In this document: positions 14,201-29,200 of the stretch, piece by piece
Layout: every line of letters begins with the position of its first letter
Numbering within the stretch: the first letter of the stretch is position 1
DNA from: Penelope pileata
Lineage: Eukaryota > Chordata > Aves > Galliformes > Cracidae
Assembly: GCA_013396635.1 (NCBI GenBank)
Contig: WBMW01005300.1
Span: 194,718-258,717, forward strand
Reading direction: 5' to 3'
DNA: 64,000 nt
Translations under genes and position numbers: made by a program
The notes under the pieces: generated by a model
What the model saw: the letters and a program-made list of their open reading frames with translations, nothing else
Database searches by the model: none
Told to the model about the DNA's origin: nothing

Positions 14201-17200
14201 AGATCTGGTGAAGTATGTACTATACATGAAGTTTTATATGGACTAATTACATCCTTTAAAATTTTTTTTTTTTTTTTTTAAAGAGTTAGTCATATATCTA
14301 GTCAATGTTTGGTCTTGAAATCTGGGGGAGGGTGAAGTTAGTCAGAAGACCCAGTCTGCCTATTTTGCACGTACTGTTCTGAAGACACAGTTAACAGAAG
14401 TAAAGCATGTTAAAAGCTCAAGCTTTTCTCAGAGGAGATAAACCTGTGATATAGCTATGGTAGACTTGCCAAAGTACCAACAATTTTTTTGAGGATGTGA
14501 AATTTTATGCAAGATGGTAGGGAATATTTTAAATAAGTAAGATTAATATGGTGGAAGGAGCACACTTCTTCGTTCAGTATTTCAAGAAGTTCTAACTTCA
14601 ATAATACTTTTGTATTTCTGAAAACAGCTGTTAGAACAGGTAACATTGCAGTATCTCTCCTTTCAAGTAATAATAAAATCATTAATAGTAGGTGCTCTGA
14701 GATTTGGGTTATTTTTTTTGCTTTTCAATCTGAATTCTAGACCATAATATTTGAAGGTTTTGTGATTTGACCCAGCAGATAGCTAAGTACCACGCAGTCT
14801 TTTGCTCACCCCCCCACCCCCAGTGGGATGGAGGAGAGAATTAAGAGAAAATACAGTAGAACTTGTAAACTGGGGTAAAAAGCTATTTGCTAACATGGGA
14901 AAAAGTAAATAGAAATAGCAGTGATTATACACAAAGTGATACACAAAGCAATTGCTCACTGCCCACCGACTGATGCCCAGCCAGTCCCCGAGCAGCGGCC
15001 TCTCCCTGGCTCACTCCCCCTTCCTTATATTTACATGATGCCATATGGTATGGAATATCCCTCTGGTCGGTTTGGGTCAGCTGCCCTGTTCCTGTCCCCT
15101 CCTAGTTCCCTGTGTCCCTCCCACCCCCAGCACCTTCACTGGCAGAACAATACAGGAAACTGAGAGACTGAAATGTCCTTGGCTCTGTTCAACGCTGCCA
15201 GGCAACAAGTATAAACAGTCGATATTTCATCAGCTTGTTTTTCTTCTAGAACCAAAACATAGCTTCATACCAGATACTATGAGAAAAGTAGAAACTAAGA
15301 CAGAGGGTATGGGTTAAAACCTATTGTTATCTTTCAGAACATGGAAGGCTTAAATCCTAAAGGGATAATGCTGTGTTTAACTGAATCTAACATCCATTCC
15401 TCTTGATGTTGGTCCTACACTCTAAGTTCTCTCATAATAATGGAGGAAGGGGCAGGCTCAATTAGTTATAGTTTCTATCACACAGAACCAATCCCTTCTC
15501 CATTATATTATTTTCTTAGAATGAAGTTGTTTTGCCTTTTTTTAACCTTTCACATCTTTCCCCAAATCTTCACTGTTTGTGACCATTAGGTGCAGTGGCG
15601 AGTTCCATTAAATATGTTGGCTAGTGAGCTTGATATCCCAAAGTTTAGTCTGCTATCACGATACCAGATCTCAGTTCCTATCTTGCTAGCTGTTGACTGT
15701 TTCAGGTCATCCCTGTGAGGAAGTTTAGCAGTTCATCTGTGGAGAGTGCAAACTTAGAATTAGACTCCTCTTGTTTTCAGACGTTCTTCATCCTGACTGC
15801 TATGAAACTTGGAATTCAGCCTAGATACCAGTGAAGTCCATTGATGCTTCATAGTGAAAACTACAGAACCCTTTCTTATTTCTATAGGATCAGGGATAAG
15901 TGTCACATAAGTGTCAGACATCCATAACATACTTCTGTTTTCATCACAGCACTGATCCATTGCTTTCAGTCAATTTTATGAAAAGGCAAAATTAACCTTG
16001 TACTCTTACAGTTACCTAGTGACTTGGTTTCACCATCTGCTGTGTTTAATATTCTCCAGATGAGGACCTCTCTCCTACTTTTCCTCTCTCTCTATCAACA
16101 GTGACTGCATGCACTTTAATCCCACAGCTACTGAATCCAAGCAAGGACAGTTTTCAAATGCCTGGCCACGACTTAGTGATGCTAATTTACATTGGAAGTA
16201 TGTTCTTCCTAAGCTGATCTCTTATCAGATCTGCTTGCTTTGAATGTAAGTAGACTGCTGAAATAGGACCTGCACACCTCACATCTTCTAGCATGGATGT
16301 CTGGATGACTCACTGAGTCGAATTGTTCAGTTCCTCCTTGCAGTAACATTCTCGCCAAGTAAGAATTGAGAGAGATTTACCTAGGCAAGGAGATGAAGTT
16401 CTTGGACTGGTTTTGCAAAAAAATCACCATTTATGCGTACTGAAATACAGAGATAAATCTTAACTTAGTCTAGAGCACCCTTAAATAAACATAAGTTATT
16501 TCAGCTCACCATCTGGCAGGAGATAGTCGCCTTGTCTTTTCTCAGTTGTCAAACTGCAAGTTTGTCATCCTAAATCAAATGTACTAGCCAGTAAGCAATG
16601 CTGCTGCTCAGTAAAATCTGAACATATTCTGCATTTCTGCAAGAAGTGGTGTTTGAGTGAAGACAATCTGTTTAATGTTCACCTCCTCATGAGTGGCTGT
16701 CACATTAGTGAGATGGATCTAGGCTTTGGCTGTGAATTTCTATGTTGTCTTCTTATCTAGACAAGATTTCCTTGGAAACTTCTTCCCAGAATGGACTAAA
16801 TCTGTTTCTCAGTGTCTTTTTCAAAGTTATTCTTTGGTATCTGAGACTTTGTTTCACAACAACAAAATGAAGTCCCTTTAGCTTATATAAGCTTTGTCTT
16901 TTTGCTTATATAGGACCATAACTTTCAAAAAATCTTTCTTGTTCTCTTTGAGATGTCCAAAAACCTAACTTCAGCAGACAGTTACTGCAGTTTTGTTCCT
17001 TTGGTGTCAGAGAGCAGTGAAGTGGACTATTTCTGCATTGATCTAGGGTTAGGTATTCCAGTTTGTCTGACACTGGCAAGTCTGCTAAAGAATTTATTTG
17101 TTTCTGATGGCTTTAAAGCAACTGTATAAAGGACTTAATGTGTTCTAGCGTGGATGTTGTTTGCTAATGCATTCTTCAGTTGCTGTTTCTGTAGGTAACT

Positions 17201-20200
17201 TGTGGGCTCATTTTGAAGTTTTGATCTGTGAATTGATAAGTACTAGAAAAAACCAAGGTAGTTGCTTTCAGTAATGTTTTTCAAATTGTTGTGTTTATTG
17301 TCCTTCTTCTTGCCATCTGTCTTGAAACACTTAGAGGAAATTGAGGTGCCAGAAGCTCTATGCTGAGGATTTGAAGGACAGATTGTGTGGGCAGGAGAGT
17401 AGGATTCGCATGGACCTTAAAGGTATTATGAAAGCAAAAAGTCTACAGGCACAGGCACTCAAAATGTGCAAGCACTTTTGAAAGCTGTAGCTAGGTAGTG
17501 CTCTTCAAAAATCTATTAGTTATAACTTTCTGCCATTGGCATTTACTGTACTGAATGAAGAACCAATGTTCTAAGCCTTATGGGAAGGCCTGTTTTTTAA
17601 AAACCTGGTTTTTTTGTAAGATGTGCTTTTTTTTTCACAAAAGAAAAACAACACTGCCAGCTCTGTGTACCAAATAAAGCAGCAAGGAAAGCAGTTTGCA
17701 GAAACATTACAAGTAACTATGAATATGAATTGCTGCAGTTAAATATGGGTTACTTACTGTGTTCTTACAGGTAGCTTGTCTGTTTGAAAAGGTTCTTGAA
17801 GAAGAAATAGTTTTTAGCCCATCATTTAAAAGAATTTTTAAAGTACTCAAATGTTTCTGTCCTTCATTTAATATTGAACTGCAATAGAGAAACATGTGAA
17901 ATCTTAAGACTTGGCTAAAAGTGTAATGTAAGCAGGATCTCTTGGAATAGTGACTTCAGTGGGGATCTTCCAGTGATGATACACGCTGTGAGATGAATTA
18001 CATAGTTTTGCCATCTTTGCCAAAATTCTTGAAATATGTTAGTCTTCTAGCAGCATTTCCTTTTCTATTAATTCAAAGTTATTTTTATCCTAGCAAGTAT
18101 CCCTACAAATTTAAAAGAATCTGTTTGCCTTTTTTTTTTTTTAAATACTTACGTGGTAGCATGGTTTGTATTAATAGATAAAGCAATTATTTACCTTAGA
18201 ACCAAACTAGGGAATAGCAGCATGCTTAAAACACAGGAAGAGGTATACCTATTCTCCTCACCTGTATCTGAAGGCAAAGAATTGATCTCTGAAAAGGAAG
18301 CTTATATGAAGGCAAGGAAAGTTTCTGATCTGTAATTGCCTGTTTTGCATAGTGTCAAACAACATGCTTACTGTATGTCCTTTCTTTTGAACCAAGACCA
18401 GCATTAATGTTTACTATTTTTGTTGTACTAGATACTATATATCAAAAGGTGCAATCGTTGATCAGCTTGGAGGGGATCTAAATTCTACTCCACTTCACTG
18501 GGCAACAAGGTGAGGAAAAATCTGAAATTTTCCTGTGTGTTGGAGATCTTGGTGCTGTCAGTCTTCTGAAGATAACAGTGCTTGTGCAGCTGGGGCTCGA
18601 TTTGATTTTGTATGACGTTGTCCTTGCAGTTTTCTATTATGTGTGTGGATATTTTAAGATGCACTTAAAATGAGGCTTATGGTGTAGAAGGTGGTCTGAG
18701 GATGATGACCAGCTGGGAAAATTGAAGTCAGCCTTTTAGTGGCTGCTTCTTCAGACAACTGCCTACAAACAGGCAGGAAAGTAACACTGTCCATATTACT
18801 ATTCTTACTTACAGACTGCAAAAGACTTAGAAAATCAGCTCGTAGGATTTATGATGTATCAAGATTATTTCTTTACAAAAGATGAGAACTTTCTTGTCAG
18901 ACCACTTTAAAGATCTTAACTTGCATATTTCTTGCTAGTACAGATCACATTCTACTTTCTGTATGTCAGTAGCACAAATGTTTGATTACATTTCCTGGTG
19001 TTCATAGTTATAATCTGTTGTTCTGTGAAGCATTGTCCAAAGCTGCTTCTGACATATATGAAAGGTTTTTTAGCTCATGTCAGAAACAGTAAGTGTGCTG
19101 ACAGTTGTACACCTTATCTGCTGGAAGGATGTGTCTATGTTCATTATGCCAAATAGATATGCAAGGTTCAACTGTAGTATGAGGGAAAGTAGACCTTCTA
19201 ATTCACTTTTTCTTCCTATTTTTATTCTAGTACTGTAGTTAATAGTAGAAAGATAAACCATATACGCTGCAAAAACAGGAATCAGTTTGCCATCTCTTAA
19301 TAAGAAACAGCAGATTTCATTTGTGAAAGGGAAGAAGTCACAGCAGACTAGATTTCTGAACTAATAACTTTGTTGATGTTGACTGACCTTTTACTTCACA
19401 ACACACATAAGCCAATTGCATGCGATGCATGGCTGCATAGAATTTGCTCATGTGAATGAGTTTGCATACTTGGTTGCAGAGTCAGATCATGATGATCACT
19501 TTTTTCAAAGTATGAATTAAAGTTCAGAAGCTCCAATAGTGTAACTATCTGCTAAACGTATTTGTTGTAATAAAACATTTAAAGTTTAATAGTTCATATA
19601 GTTATTCGGTTAATTGTTTTCTATGCTCTGTTGCATTTAGACAGGGTCACTTATCCATGGTTGTACAGCTGATGAAATATGGGGCAGATCCGTCGCTAAT
19701 AGATGGAGAAGGATGTAGCTGTATTCATTTGGCTGCTCAGTTTGGACATACTTCGATTGTTGCTTATCTGATAGCAAAGGGACAGGTAAATTTTCAATAA
19801 TGTCATTTTAAAATAGATTCCACTCAAAACTGGAATAAGAAAACAATTGAAAATTGTATCTACCAGTGAGAAAGTGCAAAAATATTCACCTGACTAAAGC
19901 TAAGTAATTCGATGTCTTTTACTTTAGACTATTGTATTTTAATTGATGAATTTACGTCCGTTAACTTAATTTCTTGGAACAGTGGTGTGGATATTTTGGC
20001 TTCAATTCACATTTTAGTGTAATACATGCAAATTCTAGCATATATGCTTTTACCATTCTTTATTTCCAATTCAGTTAGTATTTAAATATTAACAAGGACA
20101 GTGATAGCAAATATTTTGGAAGTCTTCATAGAAACATCAAATTAAGCATTGGTAAAGAATCTAATAACTAAGAGTTGTCATGGATCATTTCTCTTTTTAC

Positions 20201-23200
20201 CTCAGTCCACAAGTTTTATTTATTGCTCTTGCAAATTACATACATATGTAAATTAAAAAATCAAAACCTTCTTGCCTTTTGTATTCTTGCTAGATCTGTA
20301 AAATGTGTATATGTAGCACATGTATTTACCACTGTTCTCGTTGTCTCCCATCCTTTATTCTCTGTGCCCAAAACATTCTGTTCACCTTTTTGCTACTTGC
20401 GCTGCATTAAAATTCGTAGGTTTACTCATTCACAGATATGTGCCTGAGGCATAAATTTTATTTACTTTGTAAACCATATAGAAAAGTGAAAACCCTCCTC
20501 ACTTTTTACGGTCTTGCTAATACTGTTGCAATTTTATATTCTGCTTATTCTTTCAAATATCAATTGACATACAATAGAATATGACTATGAAATTAGTTGG
20601 TTTTGGTCTGTTTTCAGATGCAAACGGTGACTGTATTGTAAAACAAATACTAAATTTGCTACAGAAAGTGATCTGTCTATACAATTAAAAAAATGCATTT
20701 CCCAATAATCTTTTTTTATCTAAAAATTGTTTGGTGAAACAGTATTTAGTGTGTGATTGAGAGTAAGCTAGGTGCAAGAGGAGGCTGATCATATATAATG
20801 ACTATTTTGCAAAAGCATATGGATTGGAGAGAAATGCTTTTTTGTCAGGAACAAGTTTTGTATTTTTTTCACAAATGATCTAAAATGAAAAACCCATCCT
20901 TGTACACCAGAAAAATCTTGCAGATGTTCTATATTTGCAAACTTGTTTAAAGCACAGCATCAGTGAAATATGTCGTTTAAAATGTTCTACCATTATTATG
21001 AAATCTCTCTGTGAATGTTTGCTTGCCCTGATGTTTATATAGAGACTTGGCCTATTTGCTTAACTGAGCATATAATGCTTCAGTTTGAGAGAAGCTGTGT
21101 GTGTACACACACAGACGTGTACATACATGGGTACAAAAAACTTGCGTCAAAATTTGAAGTCTGTTATCTTGATTACAGGTCTCTATCAATAGCTTTTTAA
21201 AAAGTAAGTCTTATTAAACTCCCCCGGTGTAATCAATTATGTTTTCAGTATCTTTTCTGTGCCGTAAGTTTAAATCAACAGTTATTTCAGGCACTTCAAA
21301 AAACTCCTCAAAAATCTGAACTTCAAAATTATATATTGATTTGTGTATTTAAAATATAATAATAACATTGCAATAACAATCCTTAAACTCATAGTTTTCT
21401 AGCTGTACTCCGGCAGCTTGGAGCCGTGACCACTGCCCTGAGGAGCCTGTGCCAGGGCCCGACCACCCTCTGGTGAAGAGCCTTTTCCTAACACCCGCCC
21501 TGACCCTCCCCTGACACAGCTCCATGCCATTCCCTCGGGCCCTGTTGCTGTCACCAGAGAGCAGAGATCAACACCTGCCCCGTGCTCCCCAACACTTGTT
21601 AAAATTCATGCAGTTGGTGATTACCCAGCCCTCTAAGATCTCTCCACGAGGCCTCTCTGCTCTCAAGGGAGTCAACAACTACTCCCAATTTAGTGTCATC
21701 TGCATTTGAGTCCTGGCTGTACCCATTGCCTCTTGCCTGTTACTGGGCACCACTGAAAAGAGCCTGATTCCATCCTCTTTGCACCCTCCCTTTTAGGTAC
21801 TTACATTGATACAGACATTGATAAGATCACCCCTGAGCCTTTTCTGTAGGCTGAACAGTCTGTCATCTCTCAGCTTTTCCTCATAGGAGAGGTGCTCTAG
21901 TTCCTTAATCATCTTTGTGGCCCTTTGCTGGGCTCTCTCCAGTAGCTTCGTGTCCCTCTTATACTAGGGAGCCCAGAACTGGACACAATCCCAGAACTGG
22001 ACGCAATACTCAATAAGTGGCTTCACTGGTGCTGAACAGAGAATTTCAAAATAAATGTATTAGCTGTTGTGTTGTGCTTTATTCTGATCCTGATGCCCTT
22101 TTTGGACCTGCATGATCAGAGGAGAACCGGCTTCCATAGCTGTCTGAAGAGCTGACAGGTAGATTGAGAAGTTGCTCCTAATTGCCTCTTGTCCCTTTTT
22201 GGGAAAGAGGAATGAGTTGGAACCCAGCTTAACTTCTGCTGCTTCACTCATCTTCTCGGACTGTGGCAGCCAATGATAAAAACTTTCAGTCTAAAGCTAG
22301 AGATTAGTCCTCTATCTTCGAGAGTGTATTTTTAGTCAGATGGCCTCTGGTCTAGGTTGGAAGTGGACGCACCTTCATGCCAGCAAGTACTACTCTGCCA
22401 AGAGGCAGCTATTGCTTTTTAGTCCTGCTGAATCTTGAAAGACTACTACTTGACTGTATCACCATTTACTCATGTTATGCCAATAGGTTGCCTGGGTCAA
22501 AATGAACTCTGGGACAACTACACAATCTAACTACAATCGGAATAGCAATAATGGAATCTGTATGACAGTTCAAAATTAGTTAAAATTTTTAATAAAAAAA
22601 GAAAAAAGAAACTGAAATAGCTTGAAGGCACTTAAAAATCCTCAAAATTGATGCTTGTACTACTTGACTGCTTGACACTTAGGCTGTTTCAAATTCCAAA
22701 GGTGTATCAGTGTAAGTGACAATGTGAGCCTGGTATGATCCAGTAACTGGCAGTGCATGTGATCTCATGCTGTGGCATATGCGAGATGATTCAGTCACAG
22801 TTAATCGGCAACTATAACGTTGCTAGTAGTGTAAAATCATGTTGTGAGAAGTATTCTAGTGTCTGTAATACCTCAAAGTCATAGCTTAACTGTGTCTTAC
22901 TCATCTTTTGCAGCGTTGCAATTTTATGTCTTAACTGCCATCCAGAGCTGCATAAGGCCTTATTCTAAGCTATGGCCTAGAAAGAGTTGGCATCTAAGTG
23001 GGGAGATACCAGTGTTGTATAAGCAGCCTTGGTTTCTTCAGTGCTGCAGTCCATGTGCACTACTCCTAACCACTGTTAACTCTATCAGTCCTAAGCATCA
23101 TCCTCTCAGCTGCACTCAGGCCAGGAGAAGCTTCTAAACCAAGCGTTTACTCCCTAAACCTAAATGAGAGCACGTTAGTTACAGATGTCTAAGGCCATAC

Positions 23201-26200
23201 ATGATTCTTTTTTGTGATTGTCAAAAGAGACTCTGATGGATTAGATTATTCAGAGCAGACCTCTTGTTCAGAAGAGCAGAGTAGCTGCTTTTGTGTGCCG
23301 TTCCTTGCTTAGCAAGTTGCTTGTCAGTTTGCGCTAGATTTGTTCTGCTGGAATCCTGTGAAGTCTTTCAGTGAATAACTAGTACATCTTTCCCAAATTA
23401 GAAAATGTTTTCAGTTGTACATCCACCTTCCCCATAAATTTTCTTTACTATTTGCTTTTAAGTATGTTATTTCTTTGAGAGTCTAAGGTTCCTTTTCCCT
23501 GGCTGACAGTCCGTATAAGAGATTGTCTCTTTGTTCAGAGTCCTATTCTCCACAAGTGTATGATGGATCTTTTTATAAAGGTCTGTGATATGTGAAATAA
23601 CCAGTCATATTTCTGAAGATGATCAAATTCCTGGTCCCTCTCTGTGCAATTCAGTGCATTTCTGACTGGAGTCCCTTGATGCCTTTTGTGCTTTTGAGAA
23701 GGCTGCATTGTACCACTGGGCTGGTTTGAGCACTACTGTTACATGTCCTGGTAAGCCTGAGTGTTGCTGTGATCTCTAATGGCTGTTCAGAATTCAATTA
23801 TCAGCTATATTGCTTTCAGAAAGTGGTGTCAAACAGCAGATTTAGTTGCTACATCTCCTTTCTATGTAGGAAGCCGTTTCCTCCCCTGTATTTTTACCCC
23901 TCCAGAAGCTTTTTGTGGAATCTTGCATTAATGCCATAGGACTAAAATCTGGCTAATACTTACATGTGCAAAGTTGTTCTCTTCCAGAGGCAGTTTTCCT
24001 ATTTCAGAAACAATTTTAAAAAATGACCAGTGTTGATCTGTTGTGTTGTCTCATTTGAAATACATACGTGGAGCATCAATCTGTACATTTTTAATCATTG
24101 CATCCCTGTACTCAGCACTGAAATCTGGTTCTGGTAGTGCTCGGATTCCTGCCCTAACAGCACAGGCATCTGTCTGTGAGCATTATCAGACTGACCTGTC
24201 ACCTAGAGTTGAGCAAGAAGTTAGTGCTACGGTGCCTGTTGGTTCATACCAGAAAAGAACAATCTTCTGATATGTATATGTTGTTGAAGGTTTACTTTTT
24301 TACCTCAGCTCTGTTGAAAAGCAACAGAAGTTTCTTTCTGAAGTGGACTCTTTTGTTGTGTGGATGTGGTAATGATCTGGCAGAATAACAAAGAATTTTT
24401 GACAGGAGTTTTGTTAGACAGTATCTCTTCTGTTTAGGAGTACATCCTCTTTATAATGCCCATAAAACTGTCTGCAAGTGAGTCTTAGTTTCTTTGTCTC
24501 TTGCTACAGTTCCCTTGAAGAGGGATCTGCCTCAGCCCTTGTTGAAGTTTAGTATTTGTAATTGATGTAGCCTGCTTACGTTATCTGTGCGCAGGCAGTA
24601 ATCTGGAGCTCGTCTCTTTTTTTTTTTTTCCCCTCCATTCCTCTCCCTCCTTCTTTTAACTGTCACCTACTATGCAAAGTGTAGCTTTGATTTGGGAGGT
24701 GGAATCACTAAAGGAATCTTTTTTACCCCCTTCCAAGCAATCAGGTGTCTGCTTTCGTCCCAAAACTTTGCACTTCTGCGTGTAATCTCAAGATGGAAGA
24801 CTGATTGTTTACGTCTCAGTAATACGAGCATTTTTCAAAATGTTTGGTTCACTCGGGGTGACCTGTGAATCTAGCTGCGCTTCTCAAGGATGAATGAACT
24901 TGAGGTTCAGCTGTGGTTTGAATTTCCTTCACAATCTTGGCAACAGGAGCTTGAAGGGAGTGCCAACAGTTGTGTTGGCCTAGGAGGCTCTAAAGGATGT
25001 AGTCTATATGCATACCTAGGGCAAACAGATTAGAATGCTGGTCTCACTACATGGTAACATTTCTGAATGTGCTGTGCAATAAAGTAGTGGTTCTCCTTCT
25101 CCTTCATCGGTCAATTTTTATTTCTGATTTTTTTTTTTTCTGTTAAGCAGTGGAGTAAAAGCTTAATGTACAGGTATCTGCAATCTAGGGATCCTTTAAA
25201 AGCAGTTATTTGGTAGAACTGCATTGGATTTTCTGGAAAACTTCTGCCTTCATCAGGCTAGCAGCACATAGCTGGGAGTCCCAGGCTGCTGGATGTTTGG
25301 CAGATACTGCAGCAGAGAAGAAGTGGCAGGTAGAAAGATACATCATCTACATTTTGAGTCTCAAGAGTTTCTGTAGTTAAGTGATTTTATTGAAACGTTT
25401 TCAAATTAATTTTCCTAGTAAGGGCCAAGGGAGGTAGCATAGGCGATATTGATATAGCTCTCCCATTTCCAAGTACAATTGTTCAGGCCTTGAATTAAGT
25501 TACTGTCGAGTAATTTTGTGCTGGCAGGCTGTGGAATTTGCCCAAATGTGGTTGAGAGTCTAAGCTGGCTCTGAATGTATTTAGGAATTGCTGACTTCCA
25601 TGTTAGCGAGGCAGAGATCTGTAACAGGGCAAAATGCTGTAGGTAGTAGATGCTTTCCTTTCTAATAGATCTTAAAGAATTTTCTTAATTCAGATGCCAG
25701 AGGTAGTGCTGTTTAGTGTTTTCTGGATATATTCAGTTAAGCATAATGACAAAATATGTTTTTTCTTGCTTTTTAGCCATCAGATTAGTCACCATTTGAT
25801 TATAGATTAATTATTTTTATTAGGGACTTTTTTCATAAAAATTTTGTGATATCCATTAAGTTGATAACCAGATGTGTAAATACCCTTGGACCTGTGTGAA
25901 CTACGGTAGATGGCTTTGCAAATGGAAAAATAGATGGAGCTAGCATTCAGCACTGTAGAGTGCTAAGTTATTGTATTTATCAAGTAGTTTATTAAATATT
26001 ATTCTAAATATCAGTGCGTTATTTTAGGTTTGTCCTGCTTTGAAGTGCAATGTTACACCATCTATTTGTGTGTTTATGCTGAAGACGAACAGTAAGATTG
26101 CCAAGACCAGTCCTAAATACCGTGGCTGTTCCTTAGTTTCCAGAATAGATAGGAATGGTTATGTTTTTGCAATGGTGATGTTAATGTCTATTTTAAGTAC

Positions 26201-29200
26201 TGTTTTATTATGTACTAAAAGCTTGCCACGTTTTCACCAATTCATTTGGTAAATCTCAAAATACAGTTTCTTATTGCAAACCTTGTATCTACTAGAACTT
26301 GAGCAAACTTACTTATCTCACAAACTTTCTTTTTTTCCTTGTTTTTAGGATGTAGATATGATGGATCAAAACGGAATGACGCCTCTAATGTGGGCAGCTT
26401 ACAGAACACATAGGTAATATATATACTCTGCAATTTTTACTTTATCTTGGTGCTAACTGAGTGCGTAGCTTGGAAGAATGGCTGATTTTGGATTTTAGAG
26501 AGTGCTTTGGTTTAACTAGTCAATGTACTTTTCAGAGTTGCCACTTGGTGTTTCTTAATTTATGACCTATTGTAGAGTGAAGATACTATGCAGATACACT
26601 CATTAATACGAAATTTTGGATTACTGAGTAAATCTTCCTGTGGAGATTGCTGAAGAAAGTTGGTGTGAAAAGGCAATTCTCCAAAGAGCAAATTAGTCTG
26701 AATTAGTTTCCTGCTTGGAGAGGCCTGTCTCCTTTGTTTGTTAAGAGGAGCATAAGCAAGTTTTTGCACATTCCTGCCATGTACCAACATTATCATCCTG
26801 TTATTTTCATCCTTTGGAATGTGAAGTGGAAGTCTGAAATATTTAGAACTTGGTCTCTCTGTCTGTATAATCATTTGCTCGCTTTTACAAATCTGTGTTA
26901 ATACTATTAGTTTTTGAGAGACATGAAAACAGAATTGTATACCAAATGTCTTTCATGACATCCCAGAACAAGCTCCTTTTAAATTCAACAAAATTGTAGT
27001 TGCTTTTTGGCAGGAGTAGAATTTGAGACATTCATAATAATCAGCAAAAATGTTGTTTTTACATAGTGTAAAACGTTCTATGTAGAAGTTCAATCATTCT
27101 GATAAACATTCTATGTAGAAGTTGAACTCTTTAACAAGAAGTTGGAATGTATTTGAATTCTTCTGTAGATCTAACAAGACTTTTCTTTTCTAGTGTGGAT
27201 CCAACCCGACTACTACTTACATTTAATGTTTCTGTTAATCTTGGAGACAAATATCACAAAAACACAGCGTTGCACTGGGCTGTGCTAGCGGGAAATACTA
27301 CAGTTATTAGTCTTCTGTTAGAAGCTGGAGCTAATGTTGATGCTCAGAATATAAAGGTAAACAGTCTGTTTTTATTGTAAGTGGTTTGAGGCTGAGGTAA
27401 TAGAGCCTGTGATAAATCTGAAGAATAGATGATTCTTGTGGCTATGGTGGGATCATGAAGATGGAGGAAAAGTCATGCCATTATTTTTATCTAGGAGTCA
27501 ATGTTTACTAACAGTGATGCATAACTGCTAAATCTGAACCTTCAAAAATACTCATGTAAATAATTTACCAATGGTTAAGTATAATATATTAGGGGTGGGG
27601 TGCACATTTAGACTGTGTGCACGACAAGCCATGTATTTGGATGAAAAAAAAATCTTGACTGAGTGTGTTCTAGTGAAGCTTTGGGATGACTGTCTTTTTG
27701 ATGGAGTGAAATGTGAGATAGTTCATCGCCCAGTGGCAGCAAGGAAATTTAAGACTGAAAAATATCAGTAAGAGCAGAATATGAAAATGGGTTCTTTATT
27801 GCATCAGAACTTCAAGTCGCCTGGTTACTCTGCCAGAACCTCTTAATGAAGATAGATTCAGCACTACAAGAGCCCATCCCTAGCATGCATTAGACCAGCC
27901 ACGAAGCTGTTAGATTTTATGCTGTGGAGTCTGCAAGAGCAGCTTCTGTGGTGGAGAGTGGGCCTGTCATATCTTTTCTCTGCAGTGTTTTTGTTCATTG
28001 CCTCCAGACTGTTCTGTATAGCAAATCAGATGTCCTTCCATCACCTAAGCTGTTTCTTCTCTGGTGTCAGAATTCAATTTTAGAAAAAGAATTTTCCACT
28101 GCTCAATTTCTCTTCCAATACTTGTATTTTTCACTTAATAATGAGTGTCGTATATAGATATATATATGATAGATAGACTGCAAAAATACAGTTCTACGTC
28201 TACATTAAGAATATTAAATACTAAATATCTAATTAAAATAATCTGACCTTTCACCATTTTTCCTACCAGTCAATATGGCCAGGCCTTATTTCCCTTGGCA
28301 CAAGTGATACAAATGTGCTTTAAAATTAAAAAACAAAACTATTCATATATTTTCTTGAACAGCATTGAACAGTCTTTAAGGATTAAATTAAATTTTACTG
28401 GTAGCTTTCTAGGTTCTACATCCAGTAGATGTGTATTGATACGACTATGTTTCTTAGTCTCTAAGGTCAGTTGTGTGGATGAATTATGCTTCTAGTCTCA
28501 CTTCTTGCAAACTGTTGAGCAGCTCTTGTCTGTGCCACCTAAAGGTATAAATATATAAATAAATAGGGTATTTTTGTGGAAAAAAAGTCAGTGTGTCATA
28601 ACTTGCTTCCCTTGACAAACTGATTAGTGCTACTAGGTTAAAGTCTTCACCTTACCTACGCTTCTGGACTCTCGTGAAATCTGTAAGACAAATTCATACA
28701 TTTGGCCAACTGAAATGATACCAGCTAGCCTGAAGCAGTTGATGGTCTCTCCTTCATTATTGACAGACAGCAGCAGTCAGTAGAACAATAGGCTTTTGAA
28801 CCTGCTGGATCATGCTATCTTTCCAGTCATGCCAGAAGACACGTGCCTAGTTTCATAATCTGCTGCCTGCCTCCTGCAGTGGAGTCAAGGTTACTTGCAT
28901 GCCTTCCTGCTGATTTCTAGGATCTTCAGTTGTCAAAATCATTCTAGCAGGGGTAGTTTTGTCATCCTGTCAGTATTTACAACAGATGCTGATTTGGGTG
29001 ATGTGTTAGATATTCAGCACAATCTCATGGTAAATGTGAGATTTTTGATAGATTCCATAGATATATCAAAACTTAGTTTTGTGCTTCTCATTTGACTGTT
29101 TGGTGAAAAAGTTTTCTTTCAGCAAAAAAACCTGTTTTTTTAAGTGCCTCATGTTTCTCTAGGAACAAAAGCAATAACGAGAGACTTCCTTCTAATGCAG

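Noticed and set aside
15760..15960. Minus-strand 66-codon ORF in intron 3 with protein-like composition
   Set aside because: I could not link it to any family. It lies in sequence that may be an old repeat.
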